A DNA stretch of 64,000 nt, taken from NCBI GenBank assembly GCA_963830485.1, contig CAWHNE010000034.1, positions 124,001-188,000 of the forward strand, written 5' to 3'. The notes beneath the pieces are model-generated. The model was not told where the DNA came from and did no database searches. It saw only the letters and a program-made list of their open reading frames with translations. This document shows positions 17,072 through 25,057 of this stretch, piece by piece; within the stretch, counting starts at the first letter, position 1; each line of letters opens with the position of its first letter. The position numbers and the translations under genes were made by a program. The stretch is from CAIWHR01 sp963830485 (GTDB lineage: Bacteria > Pseudomonadota > Gammaproteobacteria > Burkholderiales > Casimicrobiaceae).

Positions 17072-17337
17072 GGGCCTGTTCACACTATGTCCGCATGTGC
17101 GAACGGATGGCCTGGGGCGCCAATCGAGGCGCTCGACGAAGCGCAGACTGGGCGTCTGCGCGAGGAGAGCAACGAAGAGTGGCGCCCCGGGGCGGCCGTT
17201 CCCTTCGGGTTGCTGCCGAAATGCCCCCGCGCTTCGTTGCAAAGCCTCGCCGGGCAGCCGGCCCGGCTTTGTTTTGCGCCTCGCTCAGGGGCATTTCGGC
17301 CGTGCAACGCACACGTGGACATAGTGTGAACAGGCCC
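17072..17337. mobile_element. MITE-like element 2, ~266 bp with 30-bp terminal inverted repeats
   Basis: The left end GGGCCTGTTCACACTATG (17072 on) pairs with the right end at 17308-17337 with 28 of 30 positions matching. The interior holds TTCGGGTTGCTGCCGAAA, the reverse complement of the core in the element at 5903-6172, and the two elements are almost the same length. No transposase gene is present. It sits directly upstream of msbA and so could affect its promoter. Confidence 0.65.
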
Positions 17338-17357
17338 GAAGGACGGCGGCGGGCGAG

Positions 17358-17392
17358 CCCGATTATATCGGAGTCGCTCCGCTATAATCGGG
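17358..17392 (+). promoter_or_regulatory. Inverted repeat overlapping a TATAAT hexamer upstream of the ferredoxin gene
   Basis: The arms CCCGATTATA (17358-17367) and TATAATCGGG (17383-17392) are perfect complements; inside them CGGAG and CTCCG also pair, giving a 15-bp stem with one mismatch. The right arm contains a perfect -10 hexamer 42 bases before the ferredoxin ATG, but no convincing -35 lies 17 bases upstream. It may be a promoter with an overlapping operator, or a transcribed hairpin; the sequence cannot decide. Confidence 0.45.
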
Positions 17393-17424
17393 TCCCGCGC
17401 GCTGCGCGCGCCTTCGGTCCGGAC

Positions 17425-17733
17425 ATGAGCTATTACCGGCGCCACGTCTTCTTCTGCTGCAACAAGCGCGATCCGCCGGAGGCGTGCTGCGCGAACCACG
17501 GCTCGCCCGAGCTCGCGGCCCACGCCAAGGCGCGGATCAAGGCGTTGGGCGAGAGTGGCAAAGGCAAGGTGCGCATCAACAAGGCGGGCTGTCTCGACCG
17601 TTGCGAGGAAGGCCCCGTGCTCGTCGTGTATCCGGACGCGGTCTGGTACACCTACGTCGACCGCGCCGACATCGACGAGATCATCGACCGCCACGTGCTG
17701 GGCGGCGAGATCGTCGAGAGACTCCGGATTTGA
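17425..17733 (+). CDS. (2Fe-2S) ferredoxin, thioredoxin-like fold
   Basis: A 102-residue protein. Cys12 and Cys21 (CCNKRDPPEACC region) plus Cys56-x3-Cys60 (KAGCLDRCEEGP) give the four-cysteine pattern of thioredoxin-like 2Fe-2S ferredoxins. VLVVYPDAVWYTYV follows, as in the family. It is a small cytoplasmic electron carrier or cluster protein of unknown partner. Its stop overlaps the TTG start of the alpha/beta hydrolase downstream. Confidence 0.85.
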   Translation: MSYYRRHVFFCCNKRDPPEACCANHGSPELAAHAKARIKALGESGKGKVRINKAGCLDRCEEGPVLVVYPDAVWYTYVDRADIDEIIDRHVLGGEIVERLRI

Positions 17734-18365
17734 CGCCGAAGAGCACCGAGCGCTTCGTCGCCGACGGACCCGCCGGCGCGCTCGAGATGGTCGTCAACGC
17801 ACCGCCGCAGCCGCCGCGCGGCATCGCGCTCGTCGCGCACCCGCATCCGTTGCAGGGCGGCACGCTCGACAACAAGGTCGCGCAGACGCTCGCGAAGACG
17901 TTCTTTGCGCTGGGCTACGCCGCCGTGCGCTTCAACTTCCGCGGCGTCGGTCGCTCCGAAGGAACGTTCGACGACGGCAACGGCGAGACCGAGGACGCGC
18001 TCGCCGCGCTCGCGCACGCACGCATCCGCTTCGGCGAGCTTCCTGTCGTGCTCGCGGGCTTCTCGTTCGGCACGTACGTGCAGACACGCGTTGCCGCGGC
18101 GGTCCCGGCCGAGCGCCTGGTGCTCGTCGGGCCTGCGGTGACCCGCATCGGTGAGTCTGCGGTGGCGGCCGACACGATCGTGATCCACGGCGAGGAGGAC
18201 GACGTCGTGCCGCTCGCGGACGTGCTCGCCTGGGCGCGGCCGCGCGAGCTTCCGGTGGTCGTTTTTCCGGGCTGCGGCCACTTCTTTCACGGCCGGCTGC
18301 CGCAGCTCTCGCGCACGATCACGGGAATGTGGCGCGAGCGCGTGACGGTTGTGCCCGGCGCATGA
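17730..18365 (+). CDS. Cytoplasmic alpha/beta hydrolase (dienelactone-hydrolase/CocE-like short form)
   Basis: A 211-residue protein starting at TTG 17730, overlapping the ferredoxin stop. Features are HPHPLQGGTLDNKV near residue 35, FNFRGVGRSEG, the nucleophile elbow GFSFGT with Ser112, an acid region HGEEDDVVP, and a final GCGHFFHG histidine: a full Ser-Asp-His set. No signal peptide. Proteins of this family are conserved in many proteobacteria as predicted esterases without a defined substrate. The rest of the transcript ends in GC-rich repeats. Confidence 0.78.
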   Translation: MTPKSTERFVADGPAGALEMVVNAPPQPPRGIALVAHPHPLQGGTLDNKVAQTLAKTFFALGYAAVRFNFRGVGRSEGTFDDGNGETEDALAALAHARIRFGELPVVLAGFSFGTYVQTRVAAAVPAERLVLVGPAVTRIGESAVAADTIVIHGEEDDVVPLADVLAWARPRELPVVVFPGCGHFFHGRLPQLSRTITGMWRERVTVVPGA

Positions 18366-18379
18366 GCGAGGCGGGCGCG

Positions 18380-18530
18380 CGAATGCGAGCCAGGGCCCGC
18401 GGACGACCGCGCTCGGGGCGAAGCCAAGGAGCGAAGCTCGCGTCCGCGAGCGCGGGCGGCGGCCGACACCAAAGGCGCAGCGAGTCCCGCGGCCGACGCG
18501 GAGGCCGCGCGTCGCCGAGCGACTAAGGCC
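18380..18530. repeat. REP-like GC-rich palindromic repeat, group A
   Basis: This intergenic stretch has the module CGAAGCCAAGG..GCGAGCGCGGG, then GCGGCCGAC and GCGGAGGCCGCGCGTCGCC. The same string of modules recurs at 20470-20794 and, in tandem, at 46615-47080. CGGCC and GGCCG arms make each unit weakly palindromic. No gene was seen in it. Confidence 0.55.
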
Positions 18531-18609
18531 GGCCGTTGGTCCGGCGCTGCGACAATCGCTTGTCCGGCAGAAGAGGCCGGCGCATGAGGCAACCGTTCGG
18601 AGGAGCGCG

Positions 18610-19389
18610 ATGAGTTCAGCGAATCGCCGTACGACACGCCGGTCGGGGCGCGACAGCGAAGGCCAGGCGGCGGCGCGCGTGCGCGCCGACCTTGCCGCCT
18701 GCTATCGCCTCGTCGCGCACTTCCGAATGACGGACCTCATCTACACGCACATCTCCGCGCGCGTGCCGGGCCGGGACGCCCGCTTCCTGATCAATCCGTA
18801 CGGCCTCCTGTTCGAGGAGATCACCGCCTCTAGCCTCGTCACAGTCACGCTCGACGGGACAATCGTCGACGACCCTTCCGGGCTCGGCATCAATCCGGCC
18901 GGCTTCGTGATCCACAGCGCGATTCATCGCGCACGGCACGACGTCGGTTGCGTGATCCACACGCACACCGCCGCGGGGCTCGCCGTCGCGGCGCAGAAGA
19001 AGGGACTGCGGCCGCTCACGCAGCATGCAATGCGCTTCACCGGCTGCCTCGCGTACCACGACTACGAGGGCGTCGCGCTCGACCTCCCCGAGCAGCGCCG
19101 GCTGGTCCGCGATCTGGGCCCCCGCAACGCGATGATCCTGCGCAACCACGGTCTTCTCACCTGCGGCGGAGACGTCGCGGACGCGTTCGACCTCATGTAC
19201 TACCTCGAGCGTGCGTGCCAGGCGCAGGTCGCGGCGATGACGGGAGGCGCCGCGCTCGTCGTTCCGGAACCGGCCGTCGCGCGCAAGGTCGCGCGGCAGT
19301 TCGCGCGGCCGGAGCGCACGGCGCCCGGCAACGCCTGGGGCGCGCTCTTGCGTTTGCTCGACCGTCTCGATCCGTCATACCGGTCCTGA
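18610..19389 (+). CDS. Class II aldolase/adducin family protein
   Basis: A 259-residue protein with the metal-binding HTHTAAG motif near residue 118, an early ISARVPG stretch, and RNHGLLTCG near residue 178 supplying the third histidine region. The family includes fuculose-phosphate aldolases and ribulose-5-phosphate epimerases, zinc enzymes cleaving or isomerising sugar-like substrates. GGAGG lies 6 bases before ATG 18610. A Bug-type solute receptor gene follows, so it may act on a carboxylic or sugar acid taken up by that system; the substrate is not determined. Confidence 0.8.
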   Translation: MSSANRRTTRRSGRDSEGQAAARVRADLAACYRLVAHFRMTDLIYTHISARVPGRDARFLINPYGLLFEEITASSLVTVTLDGTIVDDPSGLGINPAGFVIHSAIHRARHDVGCVIHTHTAAGLAVAAQKKGLRPLTQHAMRFTGCLAYHDYEGVALDLPEQRRLVRDLGPRNAMILRNHGLLTCGGDVADAFDLMYYLERACQAQVAAMTGGAALVVPEPAVARKVARQFARPERTAPGNAWGALLRLLDRLDPSYRS

Positions 19390-19480
19390 TCGTCGCGCCT
19401 GGCGCGGGCCGCTTCTCGTATACTTGATGATCGCGCCGCGTTCGCGCGCGCCGCCGTTTCCACGCTCCCGGGAGGATCCC

Positions 19481-20467
19481 ATGTCATTTCGCTCCGTGAC
19501 GAAGGCTGCCCTTCTTGCGCTGCTGTGCGCATCGGTAGCCGCTGCCGCGCCGGCGGCGGTGGCGCAGGACAAGTTCGACAAGCCCGTGAAGATCCTCGTG
19601 GGTTTCGCCGCCGGTGGAACCGCGGACCTCATCGCGCGCGTGGTGGCCGACAAGATGAAGGACAGCCTCGGCGTGCCGGTGATCGTCGAGAACCGGCCCG
19701 GCGCCATAGGACGTATCACGGCGGAAGCGGTGAAAAGCGCGGCGCCCGACGGCACGACGATCATGGTGATGCCGATCGGCCCGATGGCGGTCGTCCCGCA
19801 CGTCTACAAGGACATCACGTACGATCCGATTAAGGACTTCACGCCCATCGCGATCGGCGCGACATTCCAGTTCGCGATCGCCGCGGGTCCGGCGAGCGGC
19901 GCCAAGACATGGGCCGATTTCGCCGCGTGGGCGAAGGCGAATCCGGGCAAGGCGTCCTACGCGACGTCCGGCGCCGGCAGCCTCCCCCACTTCTTCGGTG
20001 TCATGCTGGGTCGCGGCATCGGCGTCGAGATGGTCCACGTGCCCTACAAGGGCTCCGCCGCGTACATCAACGATCTGATCGGCGGCCAGGTGCCTGCCGC
20101 CGTCGACGCGATCGCGGATCTCACCGAGTTGCACCGCGCAGGCAAGGTGACGATTCTCGCGTCGTCGGGGTCGAAACGCTCGACCGCGCTGCCCGACGTG
20201 CCGACCTTCGCCGAGCTCGGCGTGAAGAACGTCGAGGCGATGGGCTGGTTCGGGTTCTTCGCGCCCGCGAAGACACCGAAGCCGATCGTCGACACGCTCA
20301 ATCGCGCGATCAACAAGGCGCTCACGTCGCCCGACGTCGTCGCGAAGCTCTCCGGCATCGGCATGGACCCGGCGACCGGATCCCCGGACGACTTCGCGAA
20401 GGTCGTCGCGGCCGACTACGCAAAGTGGGGCCCGATCGTCACCGCATCGGGGTTCAAACCCGAGTGA
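19481..20467 (+). CDS. Bug-family tripartite tricarboxylate transporter substrate-binding protein
   Basis: A 328-residue periplasmic receptor with a signal peptide (cut near AVAQDKF, residue 28). KPVKILVGFAAGGTADLIAR, ENRPGA, the YATSGAGSLPHF segment and HVPYKGSAAYINDLIGGQ are the standard Bug motifs around the carboxylate-binding pocket. GGAGGA lies 7 bases before ATG 19481. Bug receptors are greatly expanded in betaproteobacteria and are often orphaned from the membrane subunits, as here. Ligand unknown. Confidence 0.9.
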   Translation: MSFRSVTKAALLALLCASVAAAAPAAVAQDKFDKPVKILVGFAAGGTADLIARVVADKMKDSLGVPVIVENRPGAIGRITAEAVKSAAPDGTTIMVMPIGPMAVVPHVYKDITYDPIKDFTPIAIGATFQFAIAAGPASGAKTWADFAAWAKANPGKASYATSGAGSLPHFFGVMLGRGIGVEMVHVPYKGSAAYINDLIGGQVPAAVDAIADLTELHRAGKVTILASSGSKRSTALPDVPTFAELGVKNVEAMGWFGFFAPAKTPKPIVDTLNRAINKALTSPDVVAKLSGIGMDPATGSPDDFAKVVAADYAKWGPIVTASGFKPE

Positions 20468-20469
20468 GC

Positions 20470-20794
20470 GAGCCGCGGCGAAGCCGTAAGGCCCGAAGGG
20501 CGCGTCGGCGAGCGACCGAGCACAGCCGACCCCTCGGAGTAACGCACGTCCCTGTACGTGCGGAGGCCGCGGAGTGAGCGCGGCGCGCGAGGCCGTCAGC
20601 CCGAGCGAAGGCCCGAGGACGCCCGCGCGAGCAGGGCGAAGCCAAGGCCTGAAGGGCGCGTCTGCGAGCGCGGGTGGCGGCCGACCCCGAGGCGCGACGA
20701 GCGCATGCGAATGCTGCGGAGGCCGCGCGTCGCCGCGCGACCGAGCGCGGCCGACAGCTCGGAGTATGCGTCGTGTCGAATGCGCGGAGGCCGC
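20470..20794. repeat. REP-like GC-rich palindromic repeats, group B
   Basis: The 327 bases between the Bug gene and the NodI-like gene hold three units of the GCGGCCGACxxCTCGGxG...GCGGAGGCCGCG type (near 20527-20572, 20680-20733 and 20748-20794). The first encloses a small hairpin, CGCACGT(20543-20549)/ACGTGCG(20556-20562). No coding potential beyond GC-driven open frames was seen. The last unit supplies the GGAGG in front of the NodI-like start codon. Confidence 0.6.
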
Positions 20795-21721
20795 GTGAAT
20801 GCCGGGAACAGCGTCGTCCTGCGCGTCGCGGGACTGCGCAAGCGCTACGGCGACAACGAGGTCGTCCGCGGGCTCGACTTCGAGATCCGGCGTGGCGAGT
20901 GCTTCGGCCTGCTCGGCCCGAACGGCGCGGGCAAGACGACGACGCTGCGCTGCTGTCTCGGGCTGATCGAACCCGATGGTGGCACGATCGAGATGGTCGG
21001 GCTTCCGGTGCCGCAGGCGGCCCGTGCTGCGCGCATCCGTGTTGGCGTCGTCCCGCAGGTCGACAATCTCGACCCCGATTTCACCGTCACCGAGAACCTG
21101 CAGATCTACGGCCGCTACTTCGGCATCCCCGGCGCGACGCTGCGCTCGCGCATCCCGAAGCTGCTCGAGTTCGCGGGGCTCGCGAGCAAGGGCGGTTCCG
21201 GCATCCGCACGCTCTCGGGCGGGATGAAGCGGCGTCTCACGCTCGCGCGCGCGCTCGTCAACGATCCCGAGCTGCTGATCCTGGACGAGCCGACGACAGG
21301 CCTCGACCCGCAGGCGCGCCATCTCATCTGGGACGGGCTGCGCCAGCTCCTGACGCAAGGGAAGACGATCCTGCTCACCACGCACTTCATGGACGAGGCC
21401 GAGCGGCTCGCGACTCGGCTCGCCGTGATCGACCGCGGCATCATGATCGCGTCCGACACACCGCGCACGCTGATCGAGACGCACGTCGAGCCCGAGGTGA
21501 TCGAAGTCTTCGGCGACGACGCGAAGGCGTGGGCGAATCTGCGCGGCCGAGCCCTCGCGTCACGCGTCGAGCAGGCCGGCGAGACCGCGTTCTGCTATGC
21601 GACCGATGCGCACCCGCTGCTCGCGGCGCTCGCCGACGCCAGCGGCGTCCGCTACCTGCACCGCCCGGCGAACCTCGAGGACCTGTTCATCAAGCTGACC
21701 GGCCGCGAGCTGCGGGACTGA
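20795..21721 (+). CDS. ABC transporter ATP-binding protein, NodI-like
   Basis: A 308-residue ATPase: Walker A GPNGAGKTT near residue 42, Q-loop VPQVDNLDPDFTV, signature TLSGGMKRRL near 144, Walker B LLILDEPTTGLD and H-loop LLTTHFMDEAERL. The VPQ.DNLDPDFTV and the C-terminal NLEDLFIKLTGRELRD resemble NodI of the DRA subfamily. GTG 20795 is chosen for the GGAGG 4 bases upstream; ATG 20780 is an alternative. NodI normally pairs with the permease NodJ next door; here the matching permease is 13 kb away at 34976-35764. It probably powers export of a lipid-linked or drug-like molecule. Confidence 0.85.
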   Translation: MNAGNSVVLRVAGLRKRYGDNEVVRGLDFEIRRGECFGLLGPNGAGKTTTLRCCLGLIEPDGGTIEMVGLPVPQAARAARIRVGVVPQVDNLDPDFTVTENLQIYGRYFGIPGATLRSRIPKLLEFAGLASKGGSGIRTLSGGMKRRLTLARALVNDPELLILDEPTTGLDPQARHLIWDGLRQLLTQGKTILLTTHFMDEAERLATRLAVIDRGIMIASDTPRTLIETHVEPEVIEVFGDDAKAWANLRGRALASRVEQAGETAFCYATDAHPLLAALADASGVRYLHRPANLEDLFIKLTGRELRD

Positions 21722-21846
21722 TCGGTGGAGCGTCGGTGGGCGGGCTTCCGCGCGGGGGACTACGACGTTCTGAGTGAGGCCGGCGCAATGGAGGCACCGG
21801 CGCGCCGATTCGGTGCAATCGGTGGTATCGGGGCTTGGGACATAAT

Positions 21847-21860
21847 TTGACTTGCATCAA
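21847..21860 (+). promoter_or_regulatory. FNR/ANR-like box upstream of the exported-protein genes
   Basis: TTGACTTGCATCAA matches the FNR/ANR consensus TTGAT-N4-ATCAA at nine of ten positions. It lies 100 bases before the ATG at 21961, in a stretch clearly richer in A/T than its surroundings. This suggests oxygen- or redox-dependent control of the genes that follow. Confidence 0.45.
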
Positions 21861-21960
21861 GCATCGCGGTCCGACACCATGGGAATCTTTTTGGTTTGGC
21901 GCCGGATCCCATGTAACAGCGATTCGAACGCTGGTATTTCCATCACCTGAAGGAGTCGAC

Positions 21961-22257
21961 ATGAACAAGCGAATCTGGGTAGTCCTCGCCGTCGGCACGT
22001 CGTTCGCGGCAGGCATCGCGTACGCACAGTTTCCGGTCATGGACCGGGTTGCCGACAAGGTCATTCAGAAATACCAGAGCGCGAGCTGCGAGCAGCTGTG
22101 GCAGGAAAAGGCGCAAGGTCAGGGCCAGCCGAAGCCGGAGATGGAGCAGCGTGCGATCCAGATGCTGCGACAGGATCCCCAGATGCGCCAAGCGTTCTTC
22201 GCCAAGGTCTCGGCGCCCATCGTCAACAAGATGTTCGAATGCGGGATGATTCCTTGA
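21961..22257 (+). CDS. Small exported protein of unknown function
   Basis: A 98-residue protein with a signal peptide (residues 1-23, cut after AYA). The mature part has two cysteines (SCEQLW near residue 42 and FECGMIP near the end) that could form a disulfide, and a charged middle rich in Gln/Lys/Glu. A strong AAGGAG site precedes ATG 21961. I do not recognise a named family. It heads a run of exported proteins behind a possible FNR box. Confidence 0.7.
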   Translation: MNKRIWVVLAVGTSFAAGIAYAQFPVMDRVADKVIQKYQSASCEQLWQEKAQGQGQPKPEMEQRAIQMLRQDPQMRQAFFAKVSAPIVNKMFECGMIP

Positions 22258-22294
22258 CCTGCCACGACACGCTTTCGGGCGCACGGAGCCAGCC

Positions 22295-23200
22295 ATGAGA
22301 TTTCTGCATTCCATCGCGCGGGCATCGATATTCGTCGCGGGGCTCGCGGTCGCGGCGAGCGTCGGCGCACAGTCGCCGGCGCCCGCGAAGCCGGCGGCGC
22401 CGGCCAAGGCGGCCAAGCCAGCGACGAAGAAGCCCGCCGCGTCCGAGTTCAAGCTCGTGCTCGAGCCGCGGGCGATGGACCTGCTCAAGGCAACGAGCGC
22501 GAAGCTCGCTGCGGCGAAATCAATGTCGTTCACCGCCGTCGTGGGCTACGAGTACCCGAGCAAGCTCGGCCCGCCGATCGTCTACTCGACGCGCTACGAC
22601 GTCACGATGCAACGGCCCGACAAGTTGCGGATTCTGATTCCCGGCGACGGGCCGGCGTCCGAGTTCTACTACGATGGCAAGCAGATGACGGCGTACGCGC
22701 CTGTCGAGAACCTCGCCGCGGTGGCCGATGCGCCGCCGACCATCGACGCGGCGCTCGACGCCGCCTACGAGAATTCGGCGGTCTTCTTCCCGTTCGAAGA
22801 CCTGCTCGTCGCGGACCCGTATGCTGCCCTGACGAACGGCGCGATTCTCGCGTTCTACATCGGTCCGTCGACGGTGATCGGCGGCACGAAGACCGACATG
22901 GTGGCCTGGGCCAACAACGATGTCTTCCTGCAGATGTGGATCGGGGCCGACGACCGGCTGCCGAGACGGGTCCGGGCGATGTTCCGCGCAGACCCGCTGG
23001 CGCTGCGCCATCAGGTGGATTTCTCGAACTGGCAGATCGATCCGGCCGTGACGCCGGACACGTTCGCGTCGGTGAAGGCACAGACGGCCGGACGTATGGC
23101 GTTCGCGGCGCCTGCGCCGCCGCCCAAGGGTGTGAAACCGCTGACGGCGGGCAAGGCGAAGACGGCGGCGCAGCCCAAGCCGCCGGCGAAGGCAAACTGA
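22295..23200 (+). CDS. DUF2092-type periplasmic protein
   Basis: A 301-residue exported protein: signal peptide to about residue 26, then an Ala/Pro/Lys-rich linker to residue 50. The globular domain has RYDVTMQRPDKLRILIPGDG and EFYYDGKQMTAYAPVENL, the pattern of DUF2092, whose fold resembles the lipoprotein-localisation LolA/LolB group. The C-terminus is again Pro/Ala/Lys-rich. It may bind or carry a lipid (inference from fold). It lies 12 bases upstream of the next exported protein gene. Confidence 0.75.
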   Translation: MRFLHSIARASIFVAGLAVAASVGAQSPAPAKPAAPAKAAKPATKKPAASEFKLVLEPRAMDLLKATSAKLAAAKSMSFTAVVGYEYPSKLGPPIVYSTRYDVTMQRPDKLRILIPGDGPASEFYYDGKQMTAYAPVENLAAVADAPPTIDAALDAAYENSAVFFPFEDLLVADPYAALTNGAILAFYIGPSTVIGGTKTDMVAWANNDVFLQMWIGADDRLPRRVRAMFRADPLALRHQVDFSNWQIDPAVTPDTFASVKAQTAGRMAFAAPAPPPKGVKPLTAGKAKTAAQPKPPAKAN

Positions 23201-23212
23201 AAGGACCACGCC

Positions 23213-23977
23213 ATGAAGACGATCGTTTCCGGTGCCGCCGTGCTCCTGGCCGCCGCCCTTTGCGCGGGTCAGGCCGATGCGTATTCGCGCGGCAATCGCG
23301 CCGGTGGCAGCACGAGTCACAGTCCGGGCGAGACGAGCCACGACAACCGCTGGGGCGGAAGCAGCGAACACGAGGCGGGCCAGGGCACCGAACACACGAA
23401 TGCGTACGGCGGGAGCACGGCGCACGCCTATGGCGGTGGCACCGAGCACACCAACGTGTACGGCGGCAGCACCTACGGCAAATACGGCGAGGGCGCGTAT
23501 CACACGTACCCCTCCGGCGCGACCGCCTACCATCCTCCGGGCTATCCGGCGTACCCGACCTATCCGGTCTACCATCCGCCGGTCGCCGTGCCGTACTACG
23601 CGACGGGCTGCTACGGATGCGCCGCGGCGGCCGGCGCGGTCGTCGGCATGGCGGCTGGGGCCGCTGCAGCGTCCGCCAACACCGCTGCGGCAACGTCGAG
23701 TGCGTACGCGGCAGGGGTTGCCACTGGCAGCGCCACGACGGCCGCGGCCACCAGCACCGCCTATAGCGCCGGCGTGGCGGCCGGAGCCGGCGCAACGGCC
23801 CCCGCTGCGGTCCCGGCGTCGGGAACGTGGGTGATGGGCATGAATTACGCGACGTTGCCGCCCGGCTCGATGTCGATCAACAAGAACGGCGCGACCTACT
23901 ACCTCAATGGCAACACGTGGTTCAAGCCCGCATACGGAGCGAATGGCGTCTTCTATACCGTCGTGCCAGCGCCTTGA
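23213..23977 (+). CDS. Exported Gly/Ser/Tyr- and Ala-rich protein
   Basis: A 254-residue protein with a signal peptide (cut near ADAYS, residue 23). Residues 25-105 are low-complexity with repeated GGST/S-x-H and EHTNxYGGST units; residues 110-135 are a Tyr/Pro run (YPAYPTYPVYHPP); residues 140-205 are an Ala/Thr/Ser-rich, possibly membrane-inserted stretch. The C-terminus has a conserved-looking GATYYLNGNTWFKPAYG, seen in DUF6515-like exported proteins. Function unknown; it could be a surface or matrix protein. Confidence 0.7.
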   Translation: MKTIVSGAAVLLAAALCAGQADAYSRGNRAGGSTSHSPGETSHDNRWGGSSEHEAGQGTEHTNAYGGSTAHAYGGGTEHTNVYGGSTYGKYGEGAYHTYPSGATAYHPPGYPAYPTYPVYHPPVAVPYYATGCYGCAAAAGAVVGMAAGAAAASANTAAATSSAYAAGVATGSATTAAATSTAYSAGVAAGAGATAPAAVPASGTWVMGMNYATLPPGSMSINKNGATYYLNGNTWFKPAYGANGVFYTVVPAP

Positions 23978-24091
23978 TGCGGACGTCTGCCGAGGGCATC
24001 GCAGGCGGGCCGTCCCGTCGCGATAACACGCGCGTCACGACCGCCGATGGCTCGACAAAGCTTCCACCCCTTTCACGACAGTGAGGTCTTG

Positions 24092-24934
24092 ATGAACGTG
24101 CGCAGCCCTTTCCACCGCAGCACACTCGCCGCGCTGGCCTGTTGCGCCGGCGTTCTCGTGCCGAACGCCTCGGCAGCCCAATCACCCGCCGGGGACGAAT
24201 CCGGAAAGTGGCAGTTCGCGGCGACGATCTACGCGTATCTGCCGACGATCGGCGGCCAGATGGCCTTTCCCGTGGCGGCGGGCGGCTCCAGCATCAATGT
24301 CGATGCCGACACGCTGCTCGAAAACCTCAAGTTCGTGTTCATGGGGTCGCTCGATGCGCACAACGGTCGCTGGGGCATGTTCACCGACGTCATCTACATG
24401 GACGTCGGCGGGTCCAAGTCAAACACGCGCGATTTCTCGATCGGCAACATCGGGCTGCCGGCCAGCACCACGGCGGACCTGAATCTCGACCTCAAGGCCA
24501 CCGTTTGGACGCTCGCCGGCGAATACCGGGTGGTCTCCGATCCGGCGTGGAAGGTGGACGTGCTCGCGGGCGCGCGTCTCCTCGATGTGAAGCCGACTCT
24601 CGGCTGGACGATCTACGGCGACCTGGGTCCGATCACTCCGCCCGGCCGCAGTGGCAGCAAGGACATCAACGAGAGTGCGTGGGACGCGATCATCGGAATC
24701 AAGGGTCGCTACTTCTTCGGCGACGACCGCCGATGGGGCATTCCGTTCTACGTCGATGTCGGCACCGGGCAGACGCAGCTGACGTGGCAGGCGGCGGTCG
24801 GGATCAGCTACTCGTACTCCTGGGGCGATCTCATCGCCATGTGGCGGTACCTTGACTACGACTTCAAGTCCGGCAAGCAAATCGACAACCTCAACCTGAA
24901 CGGCCCGATGTTCGGAGCGACGTTCCGGTGGTGA
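24092..24934 (+). CDS. Outer-membrane beta-barrel protein
   Basis: A 280-residue protein with a signal peptide (cut near SAAQS, residue 30). The mature part alternates hydrophobic and polar residues in short strands (for example WQFAATIYAYLPTIGG and WGMFTDVIYMDVGG) and ends in aromatic residues (MFGATFRW), the usual BAM signal for outer-membrane barrels. ATG 24092 is preferred over an upstream ATG at 24047 because the signal peptide then starts correctly. No ligand can be predicted; the pqi lipid-transport operon follows. Confidence 0.75.
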   Translation: MNVRSPFHRSTLAALACCAGVLVPNASAAQSPAGDESGKWQFAATIYAYLPTIGGQMAFPVAAGGSSINVDADTLLENLKFVFMGSLDAHNGRWGMFTDVIYMDVGGSKSNTRDFSIGNIGLPASTTADLNLDLKATVWTLAGEYRVVSDPAWKVDVLAGARLLDVKPTLGWTIYGDLGPITPPGRSGSKDINESAWDAIIGIKGRYFFGDDRRWGIPFYVDVGTGQTQLTWQAAVGISYSYSWGDLIAMWRYLDYDFKSGKQIDNLNLNGPMFGATFRW

Positions 24935-25057
24935 GCCCGTAGCGTCGCCACGACGCCGAGTCTGCTCGGCGCACTGTTCGGGCTGTTCCGTACCGTCTTC
25001 GTCTCGCAGTCGGTGGCCATGGCACAATCCGGCAGACACGAGACGCCGGGGTTGACC

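Noticed and set aside
14375..17329. A very long open frame opposite msbA and overlapping the fusion gene
   Set aside because: Its product is Arg/Ala/Asp-rich low-complexity sequence typical of the reverse complement of GC-rich genes; the opposite strand encodes a clear MsbA.
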